Shown here one piece after another: positions 10,620 through 24,063 of a stretch of DNA of 64,000 bases (position 1 is the stretch's first letter; every line of letters starts with the position of its first letter). Origin of the DNA: Rhabdornis inornatus (taxonomy: Eukaryota > Chordata > Aves > Passeriformes > Rhabdornithidae); the NCBI GenBank assembly GCA_013397075.1, contig VWZS01009934.1, positions 5,174,305 through 5,238,304 on the forward strand. The letters are read 5' to 3'. Position numbers and translations under genes: made by a program. The notes under the pieces were generated by a model, which searched no databases, was not told where the DNA came from, and was given only the letters and a program-made list of their open reading frames with translations.

Positions 10620-13600
10620 GACATTCTGTAACCTAATCACTTAGTAGGAGATTGACTCTATGAGAAGATCTGCTTGATTTGACCTGTTAGGCTTCCCATG
10701 CTCTGCTGTGGAAAAACAGGAGGATTATTCAATTCATAAATTCAGCCAGAAGAGAGTATCCTTAGCACAGATACCACATAACAGTACTGCAAACTTCTCT
10801 AGGAACCTAGGGAGTTTCCTCCGCATCTTGATTTAGCAAAGCTTACTGCTACCATATCTCAGTTAGTTAGTTACCTCCCAGTTAGGAAAATCCTAAAGAA
10901 ATGCAAAAAGTACTCAACAAGTTTCTCTCTCTATAATTTATTTTTTCTTCACACCTTTGTTATCAGCACTACCTATCCATAGTACAGTAAGGTGCATGTG
11001 TGTCTGTGTAAGTAAATTTCCTTTGTTACAAAAAGATGTCATGACAGTACTTTCAGAGGACAAGGCAGCAGCAGACGAGAGGAACATAAGGTAATAATTA
11101 GAAAATTACAAGCAGCAGTGGTGATAAACAGTGGGCACAGCTGTCTGGTTACTGTCAAGCTTTTTGTGAGCAGCAAGACAAAGGTGTGTTTTAACAAATT
11201 ACTTGGTTATGAACATTTTAAATAAATGGAAAGGAGCAAATGTCAGTTGGAGGGACTACCACTTATATTTTGTATAATTTTGTGTCACTTTAATAAAATT
11301 AATAATAAAATATATATTACATTGATTATAATTATGAAATATTATATAATAAAAGTAATATGAAGCATTTTACTGGCAAAACAGGAACAATGCTTTTTAA
11401 TTGAAGGCAAAATGAAATACCAGACACTTTCAAATAAATTATTTTTTAGAAACAGTGCTGACACTGAAATCGACTTTAAACAATAGAATATTTTTGCTTC
11501 AGTTAAACTAGTTTTCCCATTAAGAAATTTTTTTTAATTTACACATATATTTATTATTTTCTACATGCAAAGAATAAATTTCACCTATTGGAGAATTTTC
11601 AATCTATAAGTTAATTGAAAAAAATCTTAAATATTATTTTTAAATTCATATATCCTGAAGCTCTCAATATTTGTATATGTGTGCAATTAGTGGCTTAGGT
11701 AAATTGGTTTTGAACAGTTATTCTATAACAGCAATGTTTCTATTAGCCCAAATACCAAAAATTTTAGAATAAATGAAAATGAGATTTAATACTTTTGCAC
11801 ATATCATCAGTATCAACTATTCTTTTGCGTATGTTGGTGTAACCCTTCTTTGTAGAGCTTTGGCTTGAAAAGTAGATGACTTGAGTTTTGCTGCTCTAAG
11901 TAAATAATTTTTATGAACATTAAGTTAGTAACTTCATTTAATTCTAAATTTTTTCCCCCTCTTCATCTTGAACTTGCATAGAGAATACAAAACTATCATG
12001 ATTTTATGCCAGGGGTTAAAGAAGATTTATTTTGCAGTTTTTTTTTTTAATGCATTTCAGAGTTCTTACAGCACACTCAGCTTAGGAAGATTTAACATTC
12101 TTAGAAACTACAAATTTTGTAAAGTGCTTCATTTTATGGCTTTCTATGACTTTAATGCAACTCCATCTTTACAGTACTACTTATACGATCAGAAATAGTA
12201 AGTGAATGTTATGATGGAGATGTCTTTTTCAGCAATGTGTAAGGGAGAATGCAGTTTAATACTTTTAACAGAACATAGCTGGAATCATGAAAGTGTGTGC
12301 TATCTTCGGTTATGAAATTGTGAAATGGTGCTAATAAATTCAAATTCTAACCATATGATTTGTGTCCCTTTTTCATTGGTATAATCAAGTAAAGCACTTA
12401 AATGAACAGGGAGGAGACAGGGAAATCTTGCACCAATTCAAATTGCTTTTGTGTGATTTCCGTGGTTCTGTGTGCTAATGTTCATTGTTGCACATAGCAA
12501 AAAATGCTACAGAAACCTAGAATGGCTGATACACGTTATTGTTAAACAGGGGATGTGGGAAGTTTTAAGTATTGCACTACAAAAGACTTTTTTTGCAGTA
12601 TCTTTTTTTTCCTCTTTCTTACTGTCCTTGTCATTAATTTTCTCTGAGGATTTAATGTTTCATGATTTTGCAGGAGTCATTCTCCACAGAGGCAACTGCA
12701 ACGGACACAAAATTAGATCACCTGGAATGATAATTGTACATTTCTGATTGAAGCATATTTAGGTTGATGGTGTTCAGAGTTGTGTTTGACACATTGATGA
12801 GACAGTCATAATTTATTTCAACTGTGAACCCAGAAATATTTTCAAATGGACCTTCAAGACGCGCAACAAAAGTTACAGATGAGATCTGAGTGGGATATTG
12901 TAAACAGAGGTGCACTTGGACAAGACACAATATTTTGGGAACAAATGCAATAAATTCTCTGTGCTTATTTCTAAACCTTGGAATTTCTTCCCTCCTCAAG
13001 CAGAGATTAGGGAAAGAAAGAACATATTATCTGAATTTTCCAAAAGCAACTGAGAGGTAATTCTTTACATACTCTATACAAAAGATGAGGAAACACTTGA
13101 TACAGACTACACAGATACCTGACTGTACAGATTAGGTTTACATTCACTGATAGCACCCACCAGCCTGCTACAAGTTCATGACTTGCCCTGAAAAAATTAT
13201 GAAAGAAGACTTATAATGCAGACACTTTTAGCAGGGGTGATGGGGCAGGCAGGGAACTCCACAAATATATCTGGTCTGAGAAAGGAAATGCAATAATATG
13301 TTGGCTTCACAGGGCTGAAGAATTCATAGCAGAAAGGACTAGGAAAACTGGAATTCTTGTTTTCAGACATTAAAACACCTTAAAAAGGCACTGAATATCA
13401 GGATGAAGGACATAATCCCGAAATACTGAAACTCTCTGGGACAAATTCACATACTTAAAAACGTTCAAATTAGCTTAGAGAGTTATATCTTCTAATATGG
13501 CTTCTGTAAAAGGATCCTGCACATTGTTCCTTTTTCTGCAATTACAAATTAGTACCTTCCTCTTTATACTTACAAATCCACTCACTTTTAAGCATATGGT

Positions 13601-14309
13601 TTGCCAAATAAGACTACACTCATTAAAATCTCAAAGTTCAGCACAAAAGTCTTTTTCTATTGAAACAAGACCTAAGTTACCAGCTGGATATCATACAAGA
13701 TGCAACATTACATTTTTAAGACAACTTCTCTTTTCCAGTCAAATTTATATTTATCAATGCATATACATAATGAATGTATTTTTTTCTTTGTCAGTTTTTG
13801 AAGTGCCATTATTCCCTGCTGTCTACATCAGGCACACTCTGCCTTTTAGAGTGACAGCTCTTGACACTGTACATTAGTTTCATTATTGACATAATGCTGA
13901 AGTAGCTTCTGAATAGAAAACTGCCAGGATAATTTCATTTTTTAATCTTTGTGTCCTATTTTTTATATATATGTATGAGAAAAAGCTAAAAGAAACACGA
14001 GATATACCCACTTTAGCTAAGAAAATAAACACCTTTCATCATGTTATGACATGTCAAAGCCACAGCAGGTGCAGGGACTAAAACTCCAGGTAAGGACATA
14101 AGACCTAACATGTACAAAGACAAAATACAATGTTCCCAAAATAAAGCATTGTCTTAAAGTAACAATAGCAACAATACCAATTAAGCAGTAACTGAGCTCC
14201 TTTTGATATGAATTGAATGCTGTACTGCACATTGTGTGCTTGATTCCTTGAAGTACTGAGCAACCCCATCTCCCGTTGATTGGTGCTCAGTATTTTACAC
14301 AATCTGGCA
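10620..14309. other. Unique AT-rich sequence, no certain gene
   Basis: 3.7 kb of mostly unique DNA, with a very AT-rich centre at 11,270-11,660. The only item of note is a minus-strand open frame at 12,718-12,999 with exon-like features, treated as a finding because no protein family could be recognised. No repeat family is seen. Confidence 0.5.
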
Positions 14310-14425
14310 CTTGGGGAAGGTTTTCAAAGGCATGAATACCAGCTTGGTGCCTAACCACAGCTGACATCCAAAGAAACGGATTTGGGCTTCTGACTGACAG
14401 TTTGTGCCTTTGAAAACTTCTCTTC
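14310..14425. mobile_element. Degraded palindromic MITE-like element
   Basis: The termini form an inverted repeat: GTTTTCAAAGGCA at 14,320-14,332 and its exact reverse complement TGCCTTTGAAAAC at 14,405-14,417. Between them lie degenerate 'gtgcctaa' (about 14,347) and 'gacatcca' motifs. This resembles an ancient non-autonomous palindromic element of amniote genomes whose ends read 'attttcaaaggcgcctaa', plentiful in turtles and crocodilians. This copy is strongly decayed. The alternative is a chance 13-bp inverted repeat. Confidence 0.45.
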
Positions 14426-17400
14426 TGAGGTTAGCCAGCACTAAACACTAATATGCTTGCAAAGGAAATTAATTCCTTTCCACTTCCTGTTAATTCTTAA
14501 ACTACAGTTCTGCTAAAAATAGTCCCTGCTGTAACCTAGAAGAATACACACTTTTTAGCAGTCAGCTTAATGCAAAATACTTATTTTTCTTCTTGCTATT
14601 TACCATGCCATCTGACATTATGTTTAAGATGGAAGTGAAATTAAAACCAACCTATTATTAAAAATGATCCCATCTTTGACCTTGAAATGCTCCATAGCTC
14701 CATGACCCCATTACTTGGAGTTTTTCTATGGATATCTGACGTTTTAGAAACCTGACAAGAATATCCATTGCAATTTAGTTTATGCATCAGTTATTGTCAT
14801 TCAAAGAGAATGTGTCCTTCAATTAAAATTTGAAATTAGGAAAAAAGAGGTAATTTTGAATTTAGATTTCTTTATCAATTCATATGAAGATTTTTTTTGT
14901 CTTTTGAAAAGAGAAAACTTACCTTCTTTACCTGTAGAGATACATATGTTAAAATTAAATTGTAATGTCTTTGGAGTGTAATCACTGCAGAAAATAAAAT
15001 TCAGATCTAGATAGCAGATAATGGGAAGTATACCTGTGTGCACTTCTCAAGCAAAGGAGGCATAACTACTAGCTTTACATCTCATTTTTAAGAGAGAATT
15101 ATTGCATCCATAATACTTGATGAAAACTACTGTGAAAGCGTATAATAAGTGCTTTTATCTTGAAAACAGGTGAATCAAACAACATAAGCTATGATCTTCT
15201 AGCCATTATTTATTTTGCAAAAGTGTTCTTTGAGCTTTTCCTCAAGGCAACGTTGTAGCTTTTATTTTTTCCGTCTTCTCTTTTTCTTTGTTATAAACAC
15301 ACTTATAATTTCTTCAGAAACAAATTCTAGAAGAAAATAAGGATACTATTTGCTGACATATGCCTCCTTTGTAGGGTTTAAAGTATCCCAGTCATAGAAA
15401 ATGATTCTATTGTCTATTTAGCTTTTTTTGTCTATTTTAGTGGCAACCAAACACAGGATTGTAATTGTGGGGCACATTTTTCCTAAATAAAAGGTGGACA
15501 TCGGATCTCTCAGTTCTTACAGATTTAAGTGAACCACATGATGTGGATAAAGAAGGCCACTTGATTATCTGTAGTAAAAACAATTTTTAGGCCAAGTGGA
15601 ATACATTTCTCTATGAAATTGTTGTGAAAGCCAAGCCTAATCCTTAGAAAGAGGTCTGTTCTAATCCATTCTTTGTGAAATCAAACCTAATACAGGCCTA
15701 GTGCAAATCCAACATCATGAGACGGATATGATGGCGGGGATTAATGCTGTGCGAATAACAGATTCTTCAATTTGGTGGAAAAGGGAAAAAAAACCAAAAG
15801 AAAACCAAACAAACAGCTACCCTATGTGATATAATTAAAGCAATGAAGAATTCATCCATATAATTCATCAATATAATTTCTCTATGTACTTTGAAGGAAG
15901 GAAAGTGTTCACTTCTTCCAATACCAATTTTATGATTAGGCCAAAATAGAACTAAAATTTGTTTGGAAATGCAGAAATAGTCTTATGGTAGTAAGAACGT
16001 TTTCCTGAAAAGATTGGACTTTTTAACTTGAAAACCACTACCATTAGATCTGCATTTTCAATTTGTATTCTGTTACAGAAAAAATTAGAAACAGAGTTAT
16101 TTTTTCTTCTGTTACTCAGAGTCTAATATTTTCCAGTAAATTCCTGCAAAAGGAATGCACAAAGAGACCTTTGGGCCCACACTGATTCACAAAAGATGAG
16201 TTCTTTGTCATGGAACAAATTACAGTAATTTGTAACTTAACAAAATACTTTGCAGTAATTAGCAAGAGGAAATCCCTAGAAAGTTATCACGGAACAGAGT
16301 TTATTGGATGGCTGCCTTTAGTAACTAAATCAGGGATCCTTGTATTGACAGGAGGACAACTTTTTATGATACATTATTGATAGATGTTACAGCTGAGCTC
16401 TGTTGAGTTTCATTTCTAACCATTTTCCCTATAAGTTAGTTTTAATGAAATACAATTTACAGTTTGTTCCCCACAGGACCATCTATTTTTAATTAGCATG
16501 TGATTATAATTCACTGTATATTATGATATTATTTATGGCATTTAAGCAGAATGAGAAGAAAATGAATAGGCCACGACTATTTACTGATGTAGTTCGTTTA
16601 CAGTCTTTGTTGACCTTAAAATGTAATGAAGCCTAAGATAATGCATTGTCTGGATGTAATTGTAATTTTAGCAGCCTCAAGGAACTATATAGTTGAAGAA
16701 AACACTTCAAACACTTGGGAATGTCTTCCTCTTTACTTTTTTAACTGCAAGTTTTGCCTTTCAGATAAGTTTTTAATAGAATTCCTGTTTCTATTTAGAT
16801 TAAGGATTAAAAGCTGCTAAAAGCATCCTACAGACATGAGTTGCATTTATTATTGAGGGCTGCAAAAAATCTTGGATGGCTGTGACTGTGAGGGATGTAT
16901 TGACTTTATTTCTGCAAGGTTCAGTTACTGATATAGTAAAATACTTTTCTGCTCTAATAAAGTTTTAATGATTGTAGTATATTTCTCAATTTTAATACGA
17001 AGCCTAACTAGCTTTAGGAGGGCAGATGTGTCTCTGTATGTTAGTTGAAGTGAGATTTGGTGGTTGAGCAAGATGCAAAACAGACATATTTTGATAGAAG
17101 ATATTACTAATGCGAATTTAAAAAATACTTTTAAAAAAAGGGAAAAATAACTTTTGCTTTAATGTTGTTACTCAGATGAAGAACTGGAATTCCTACTGCT
17201 TACACATATTCTTTAAAACAAATAAATAAACACAGATATGGATCTTAATTGATCAAACATTTAATAGAACATCTTCTTTAAGGCAAAATGGAAAATGGCA
17301 TGGTAAATTCATGATCTGATAGCTACCATTTCTTGTTTTCAGTTAACTGCTGGAAAAAGCTCCCAATCTGAATAAGAGCCTTAAATATTACTGTTTTATT

Positions 17401-17737
17401 TTCCTACATAAATAACTCTAAAGGATAATAAACTTTTCAATCTCAAGTAAAATACAGACAGTAATTTAAAAATTAGATAAACCAGAGCATAAATATTTCA
17501 GTTTTATACATATTTTCATTCCTGAAGATTTTTTTCAGATAAATCTTAGTGACATTAATTAAAAGAATTTAATGTCTAAAAAGACAACTGCAAGCCTCAT
17601 CATTTTAACTAGAAACTCTTCACCTGCATTAAAAAAATCTGTTATTTAGAGAGAGCTGTTCACACCACTCTTAATTAATTAAGGTTCCACATGTCAAAAC
17701 TGAGTGCCTGTTAGCTTTTGGTTTTGGTTTCTTGAGT
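14426..17737. other. Unique AT-rich sequence, no gene seen
   Basis: 3.3 kb with only short chance open frames, at most 74 codons. A stretch around 16,490-16,560 is rich in TAAT and TTAT motifs and could be regulatory, but nothing specific supports that. A 14-bp palindrome, CTTAATTAATTAAG, lies at 17,670-17,683 just before the next CR1 fragment. Confidence 0.5.
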
Positions 17738-18084
17738 AGAATTGTAGAAACACAGAATGTCCTGAATTGGAAGGAACCCGCACAGGACAGGGCCCTGCGC
17801 AGGATACCCCAAGAGTCACGCCCTGTGCCTGAGAGCATTGTCCAAACACTTCTTGAACTCTGTCAGCTTGGCGCTGTGATCACTTCCCTGGGGAGCCTGT
17901 GCCAGCGCCCAACCACCCTATGGGTGGATATTTTCCCACCTATATCCAACCTAGACTTCCCCTGACACAGCTTTATGCTGTTCCCACAGCTCCTGACTGG
18001 TCACCACAGAGAAGAGAACAGTGCCTGCTCTTGTGAGAAAGTGGCAGGTTGTGATGAGATCTCCCTTCATTTCCTCCTGTCTAG
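17738..18084 (-). mobile_element. CR1 LINE 3' fragment, minus strand
   Basis: Read on the plus strand, this is the reverse complement of a CR1 tail. It opens with 'cacagaatgtcctgaattggaaggaac', runs through 'gagcattgtccaaacacttcttgaactctgtcag', 'ccctggggagcctgtgccagcgcccaacca' and 'acagctttatgctgttccc', and ends near 'tttcctcctgtctagag'. It is about 350 bp of the CR1 3' region, truncated at its 5' end as most bird copies are. An open frame across it is CR1-derived and not a gene. Confidence 0.88.
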
Positions 18085-21000
18085 AGTTAAAGGAAATGGT
18101 GTGTTTAGGTTTTTTTTGGTGGCACGAGTTTTTAATCAAATTATAAGTGACATTAGTAAGTAACATATAGTAACAACAATTGCTCAGGAGAAATGTTGGG
18201 AAGTTTTTGTTTTTGGATGAACTATTGAGGAAATATGATTAAGGAACATTGGTTTATTTTGGCATGCTATTAATACAATGCTTGAGCAATAATACCATAG
18301 ACATGGAGCCATGGAAACTTTTCAGGTAGCTCTGTGATTTCATAATTACAACTCATTATCATTTTCTCAGTTTTGAGTAATTTAATCTTCCTGGATAAAC
18401 CATCTAAAATTGATTTTTTTTGAAAAAATTATTTTGAACTTGAGGTTTTTTGGTTTTTTTTTAGTGAGGATAAATACAAAAAAATATGTATTTCATTTGT
18501 TAATGAAGACCAGCATTGGTGTGATTTAAAATGCATAATTAAAACAGATTTAGACTTTAGTGATCTAAAATTACTTAAGCATAAGAATTCTTGATTAAAA
18601 ATTTTGACCTCTTAATAAGAGTGTTTTTTTATAACTTCAGTACATTTTTGACAGTGATAGGAAGAAGTTCACAAGCATAACAGCTAGGAAGCTTTCAGTT
18701 CACGTATTTGCTTTGGTAAGTTTCTTGATGTTGTAAATACTATTAAAAGTTCATATGGGATGAAGCAGTACCCTTGAGGAGCCCACAGCACTTAGGAGAA
18801 TGTAAGTTTCTATACTTAGAATCTCCTGCCTTGAGAGTATTCAAAGCTGTATATTTCACTGTGCATCTTGAACCTGCCTGAGTTCAGTCCTTACATAGCC
18901 TTTATCTGACTCGAAATGGTTTAAAAAAGGTGTATGTTCAAATATTGCCCTTAATGTAAATGTTTTCCAGGTATTTTGTCTAGCATAAATGGGATTGATA
19001 CTGAGTGATACACTCAGCACTGCTTCTAAGGTAACATCATGGAGGTTATAACTACCTATGGCTCAGTTATAGCTGCTTCTGCATACAATATCTTGTCAAT
19101 AAATAAGAATGTAACAAGAATTATTAAAAGTTTTGATAAAATTTAAACTGCTCTAATTTTTCTCTTCCTTGGTACCCCATAAAAATATAAAATCCTATTT
19201 TTCTTTTCTTTCAGTAGTATGTGCACACCAAAGTTGTAGCATAGGGTAAATTTATCAGATTTATCATCACAGAGACCTGGGGTGCTTAGAGGAGTGTAGC
19301 TGCTAGGGGCAGCACAGAGATTCTTCAGCAGACTGTGCTTCTTCTGAGGAAGTTTCTAGACTGCTACCTAATCCCTCAGATTAAGTTTTCCATTATGACT
19401 GAATATACTTTCCAAAAAACAAGATTTAAAGTTGTCATAAATACACTTAAATTTTAAAATAATGTTGGTCCTACCTACATTTTCTCGTCTTTATCCTTGG
19501 ACTGGGGAAGCTTCAACAGACCCACCTGCTCACCAATGCTTTTCAGGACAGAGGAGTATCTAGCCTTTGTGAGACTTTGTAGTGAATATTGTCAAGAATT
19601 GTCAGATTAGAGGAGGGGGTTCCAAACTGCTCTTTCATCTGAAGCTGCCCTGTATTGCTGTTCTTTAGTTGTGAAGACCTCTTAGGAACTGTCATAGGAT
19701 TTGAGAAGTTAAAACAATAATTTGATTAAGAAAGTCATAGATTGTATACATCTTCTGAAAAAACCTCTCTAAAGCTATCTGAACTTAACTTGTTTTATAT
19801 TAATATTACTTAATGAAGAAACTACTAGCATTTAACTTGTTTAAATGTAAGATAGTAGAATCACACCTAATACGTTACAGTATTTCAGCCTGTCATCTCA
19901 TTATGGCTCCAAAATAGCATGGGTTTCTTGTAAATCTTGTGTCCTATTAGCCAGTCCCATGTGGATGTCTTTGATATCTTAGATTATGTCTACAATGCAT
20001 GGCTTGAATATGGGAAATGTAGGTGCAGCTTCATGTCTTGTTATGCCCAGCTGGACATTTGTGAGGCACTGAAATGTTGAAGACTTACGACTCAAACAAA
20101 AATTTACAAAAGCAGTAGGGATAAAGCAGGACACTTGAGAAACTCAGCAGAGTAGATTTATCTCTATTTGGCTTTACTATCTCCACACTTTTTGGATCTT
20201 GCCTCGTGTCTCCTATTGGCTGTTAAGACCCCAGCTAAATTTTAGAAAATTCCTGAAAAGCTTGCTTTCTCTCATCCATGGTTCAAGGCACTCTGATATA
20301 AGACTGTAACATATGCAGCATGAAAATATGTGAATGTTACAGCAATTCAGAGGCATTGTTTTTATTTAAGAAATGAAATGCCAAGGAACTCAAAAGCTGC
20401 ACTTTCCATAGCTTATTTTTAATGTTTTACAACAAGGTCCTCATGAAAGTATTTGGTAAAGGCCTTTGGACACTAACTAGTCATGACAGCTAGCAGGATT
20501 CAAAAGTAATTTATCAGTCATGGGTCATCTGGAAATGGTAAGTCAGGTCCTGAAGAGGACAGCTGCAAGTATATATTTTATGGAGTGTAAAAAATCCTTG
20601 ATGTAGTGGAAGTAGAAAACAGTCCTGGAATCTCCATACAGAATACTTCAGGAGATGCAATGGACATGCTTTAAAAGGTTATTCTAGTCTGAAAGGTAAC
20701 TACTGGTGATATCTTTCCAATGAGCAGAACCTTTTAAATAGGAGCTTTTTCAGACTGGTTGAAATAAGAATCTTGAAACAATCACAAGATTCACAGAAAG
20801 CATCATGTGCATATTCTAAAACATAGCTAACCCCCATCCTATTTATTACAGTGAGAGGAAAAAAAAATAATAAAAGGGGAGATAGGAGAACCAGCAAGGC
20901 TTATCAGGCTAAACAGAATGTCTTATTCATTAAGCTTTGTAGATACTTTTGTCACATCTTCCCTTTAATTTCTAAAAAAATATTAAAACAATGATGAGAG

Positions 21001-21965
21001 TACAGAGACTGAAAGAACAAAGAATGTTGACTCAGAATAAATATACAGAAGATTAGACACAATGATGAGGTTAACATGAACAAAAGAACAAGTACAATGA
21101 CAGTTAATTTTAGAAGTTGTAAAAACAAATTAGCTGCCTTAATATGGCAGCCTTACCTAATAAAATATAAAATGTGGATATTATCACTGAGATGTGAAGA
21201 GGAAAAATTCAGACTTTTTTTCCATTCCTTTTATTATTTTTTTTTATTTTTGTTTTAAAGAATTTAAAAGAGGAGTTGATGGGAAGTATTCCTCACGTAT
21301 TTCTCAGTTAGGGTTACTTTGCATTTAAAAAATTATGAAAAGATACCCTTTGGAAAAGACTAAGATCTATCTGACATTGACTCTTGAGTAAATATGACCC
21401 TATTTCAAAAGATGCTGAGCATTCCTAACTACTGTTGTTAGGGAACAGAATGGTAATGACATTAGAATTGTTCTCCTGGAAGAGACACAGATTTCCACAA
21501 GTTTTTGTGCCTGAAATTATCTGGAAGGAATAATAAGGGAGTGAAGAAAGAGAGTATAGCAAGAGAACACTGAAATAAAAAAAAACCCAAACAAATAACT
21601 CAAGAAATAATTTATTTAAAACATTCATTTCTAGCAGTTATTTCTCCAGTAATCTGAATGTATTCTGTTCCTAATATTTGGTTACTCAGGAAAAGCTTTG
21701 CAATATGATATTCAGTATTTTCTCCCCATCTGGCAAGTATCTACTTCAAATGTGACTGGTTAGTTTAGGCATTAATGCTTATTTCATAAGCAAAAACATT
21801 TTAAATCCAGAAATTGATATTGTTCAAAATTTAACTTAATATATTCCTCTGTATGGATGAAATAGCAAGTAGAGCTGAGAAATACAACCTGAAACTTCTG
21901 ATAAATAATGGAATGGGGATAGGGCCATGAGGCCAGGTGTGAAATCACTGATTCATATAATAATT
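18085..21965. other. Unique AT-rich sequence, no gene seen
   Basis: 3.9 kb without a recognisable gene or repeat. Open frames are at most about 65 codons and of random composition. T-rich stretches (for example 18,415-18,465) and weak A-rich stretches (20,858-20,878; 21,577-21,592) are the only low-complexity parts. Confidence 0.5.
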
Positions 21966-22145
21966 TAGGCAGGAGGGCACCTCTGGAAATCATCTAGTCC
22001 AACATCCTGCTTGAAGCAGGTCCGGCTAGGTCAGGTTGCTCAGGGCGTTGTTCAGCCAAGCTGTGAGTATCTTCAAAGACACAGCCTTAGGGAGCAATGG
22101 GTCCTTGTGTTCAACCACCCTCAGGGTGATTCGTTTTTTCTTTTT
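21966..22145 (-). mobile_element. CR1 LINE 3' fragment, minus strand
   Basis: The plus strand carries CR1 antisense landmarks: 'gggcacctctggaaatcatctagtccaac', 'gcaggtccggctaggtcaggttgctcaggg', 'gagtatcttcaaagacacag' and 'tgttcaaccaccctcagggtgat'. About 180 bp remain, ending in a T-rich stretch at about 22,135-22,160. It is an inactive 5'-truncated fragment. Confidence 0.88.
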
Positions 22146-22402
22146 CCTTTTATCTTTTCATATTTTCATATTTCCCTGTTTATATAGGTAGAGGCAGGAT
22201 GTAATCTGACTGTTTTTCTATTGCAGTGAACCTTAACACTACAAGAACACAATGCAAGACCCTGGAATTTGGGCAAAAAGCAATGAGTAAGAAAGGAAGT
22301 AATCATCTGCATCCATGAAAAGATGACAAAAGTACTGCTTCTCAGCTGACTTCTTTAATTTGTCTTTGTTTTAATGAATCAGATTTTCATTACTCCATTA
22401 AA

Positions 22403-22625
22403 CTTTTTTCTATAGTAATAACATGCAGTGGCTGCTTTATTAAAAACAGGTTAAAATGTTTACAAATATAACATGACCATTCATTATGTATTGCAAAATC
22501 TTATCTATATATTACATATATATAATAGATATAGATATTATTAGAGAGTGTTTCCTAGTCTGTAGAACACACTGAAGTCTAAATTTCCTGGTGCTAAAAA
22601 AAATTTCTTACACTATAAGGTCAGG
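22403..22625 (+). repeat. Local direct duplication, copy 1
   Basis: This 223-bp sequence recurs in the same orientation at 23,838-24,063. It starts at CTTTTTTCTATAGTAATAA and ends at TCAGG. The first 110 bases differ from copy 2 at one position only (22,422, C against T). The middle is a TA-rich tract of different length in the two copies, and the last 70 or so bases differ at about seven positions. It is not a repeat family I recognise, and the flanks outside it do not match. Confidence 0.92.
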
Positions 22626-23837
22626 TCATTTGTGATTGCTCAGAAAATTGGATTATTATTTTTCTTGTACTTTACTTATTTTTTCTCTTTATTGTTATCT
22701 GGGAGAAGAGACCAGACTAGATGTGCTAGTTATCACATCTAATGTGGTTACCGTTATAATTCTGACTAAAGATAAAAATACAGTTTCAGCTTAACATTAA
22801 CTGTGTCTGAGATTAAAAACCAGAAAAGACTAATAGTTTCAAAAAACAGTCCCTTACAAACCCTTAACCACATTGTTGAAGAGCCGTGCAGGTGAAAGCA
22901 CCATAATAGAATGGATGTGGAAATGGAACTGCAATAAGGGAAATGTGTGTAGTGTAGCGGGTTTTTTAACTAATGCTATTGTTTATTTATATTTACTATG
23001 CTTTAGGCTAAACTTGTCTGACAAAGTTGGCCATGGAACATTTATGATTATCAACGAAAGTTCTTGACATTGTCGAGAGGTGTTTGATACTGATGAGCTG
23101 TAATTTACCTTCTCTCTGTTTCCTTTCCTGTGAGTTCTATTACAGATTTTTGTTTTCCAGAGAAAGATGTGGCTGTCCTACGATTTGGATTTGCATGAAT
23201 CTTCATTGTGAAGAAGGAGTACACCTTTCTAGGTCAATATTCACACATTTTCACCACTCATAGGATTTAAATTTAAATTGCATGCTATTGTAACCATGGA
23301 CCCAATTATTGGTACCATTTCCTCTTAAGGGGCATTGTAATGTCTGAATATCAAGAATAATGCTGGATATTGTGCTTACTGTAATAAGTTGACAATCAGT
23401 CATAAGAAATCTGTATTCACCGTACATATACTCTGAGACCAATTTCATTACATCATGTTTCATGTGGAAAAAAAAGGGCAGCCAAGAGACCAAGACAGGG
23501 GGTCACTTTGTGACCCAGTCATGAATACAAAACATTTATACAACATCCTTCACAGAATGTCATAGGATGATTTATGGCTCTAACTAAATTAAAAGCAACA
23601 TCCATCAAAAGGATTTTAATTTTTAATTTTTAAACTGCAACACATTCAGTTTCTGATTAGTAAGAGGAAGTCAGTCGCCTAAATTTGATGCATAAAGGCA
23701 AAAAACTTGCTTTCAAACAGTATGTAAAGACCATCAGTCATCACAACTCCATGCAAAGTACCTGTTACATATTAACTTTTGGAACCAAGTTGCAAAGGAC
23801 ATACTTTTGAGAGCGCCACATTTTAGTAAAACAGATC
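22626..23837. other. Sequence between the two duplicate copies, no gene seen
   Basis: 1.2 kb of unique-looking AT-rich DNA. Open frames are short (at most 80 codons) and unrecognisable. A stretch near 23,670-23,700 ('cagtcgcctaaatttgatgcataaag') is faintly like old amniote repeat sequence, but too short to call. Confidence 0.45.
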
Positions 23838-24063
23838 CTTTTTTCTATAGTAATAATATGCAGTGGCTGCTTTATTAAAAACAGGTTAAAATGTTTACAA
23901 ATATAACATGACCATTCATTATGTATTGCAAAATCTTATCTATATATAAATATATATCTATATAATATATATAGATATTATTAGAGACTGTTTCCTATTC
24001 TTTAAAGCACACTGCAGTCTAAATTTCCTGGTGTTAAAAAAAATTATTCTCTGTGAAATCAGG
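23838..24063 (+). repeat. Local direct duplication, copy 2
   Basis: This is the second copy of the sequence at 22,403-22,625, 226 bp long and 1,435 bp downstream, in direct orientation. The left 110 bases are nearly identical to copy 1. The central TA tract (23,941-23,972) is rearranged, and the right part is clearly more diverged. Confidence 0.92.

Noticed and set aside
17732..17965. Plus frame of 77 codons with protein-like composition
   Set aside because: It is the antisense of a CR1 3' region, which gives such frames throughout bird genomes.
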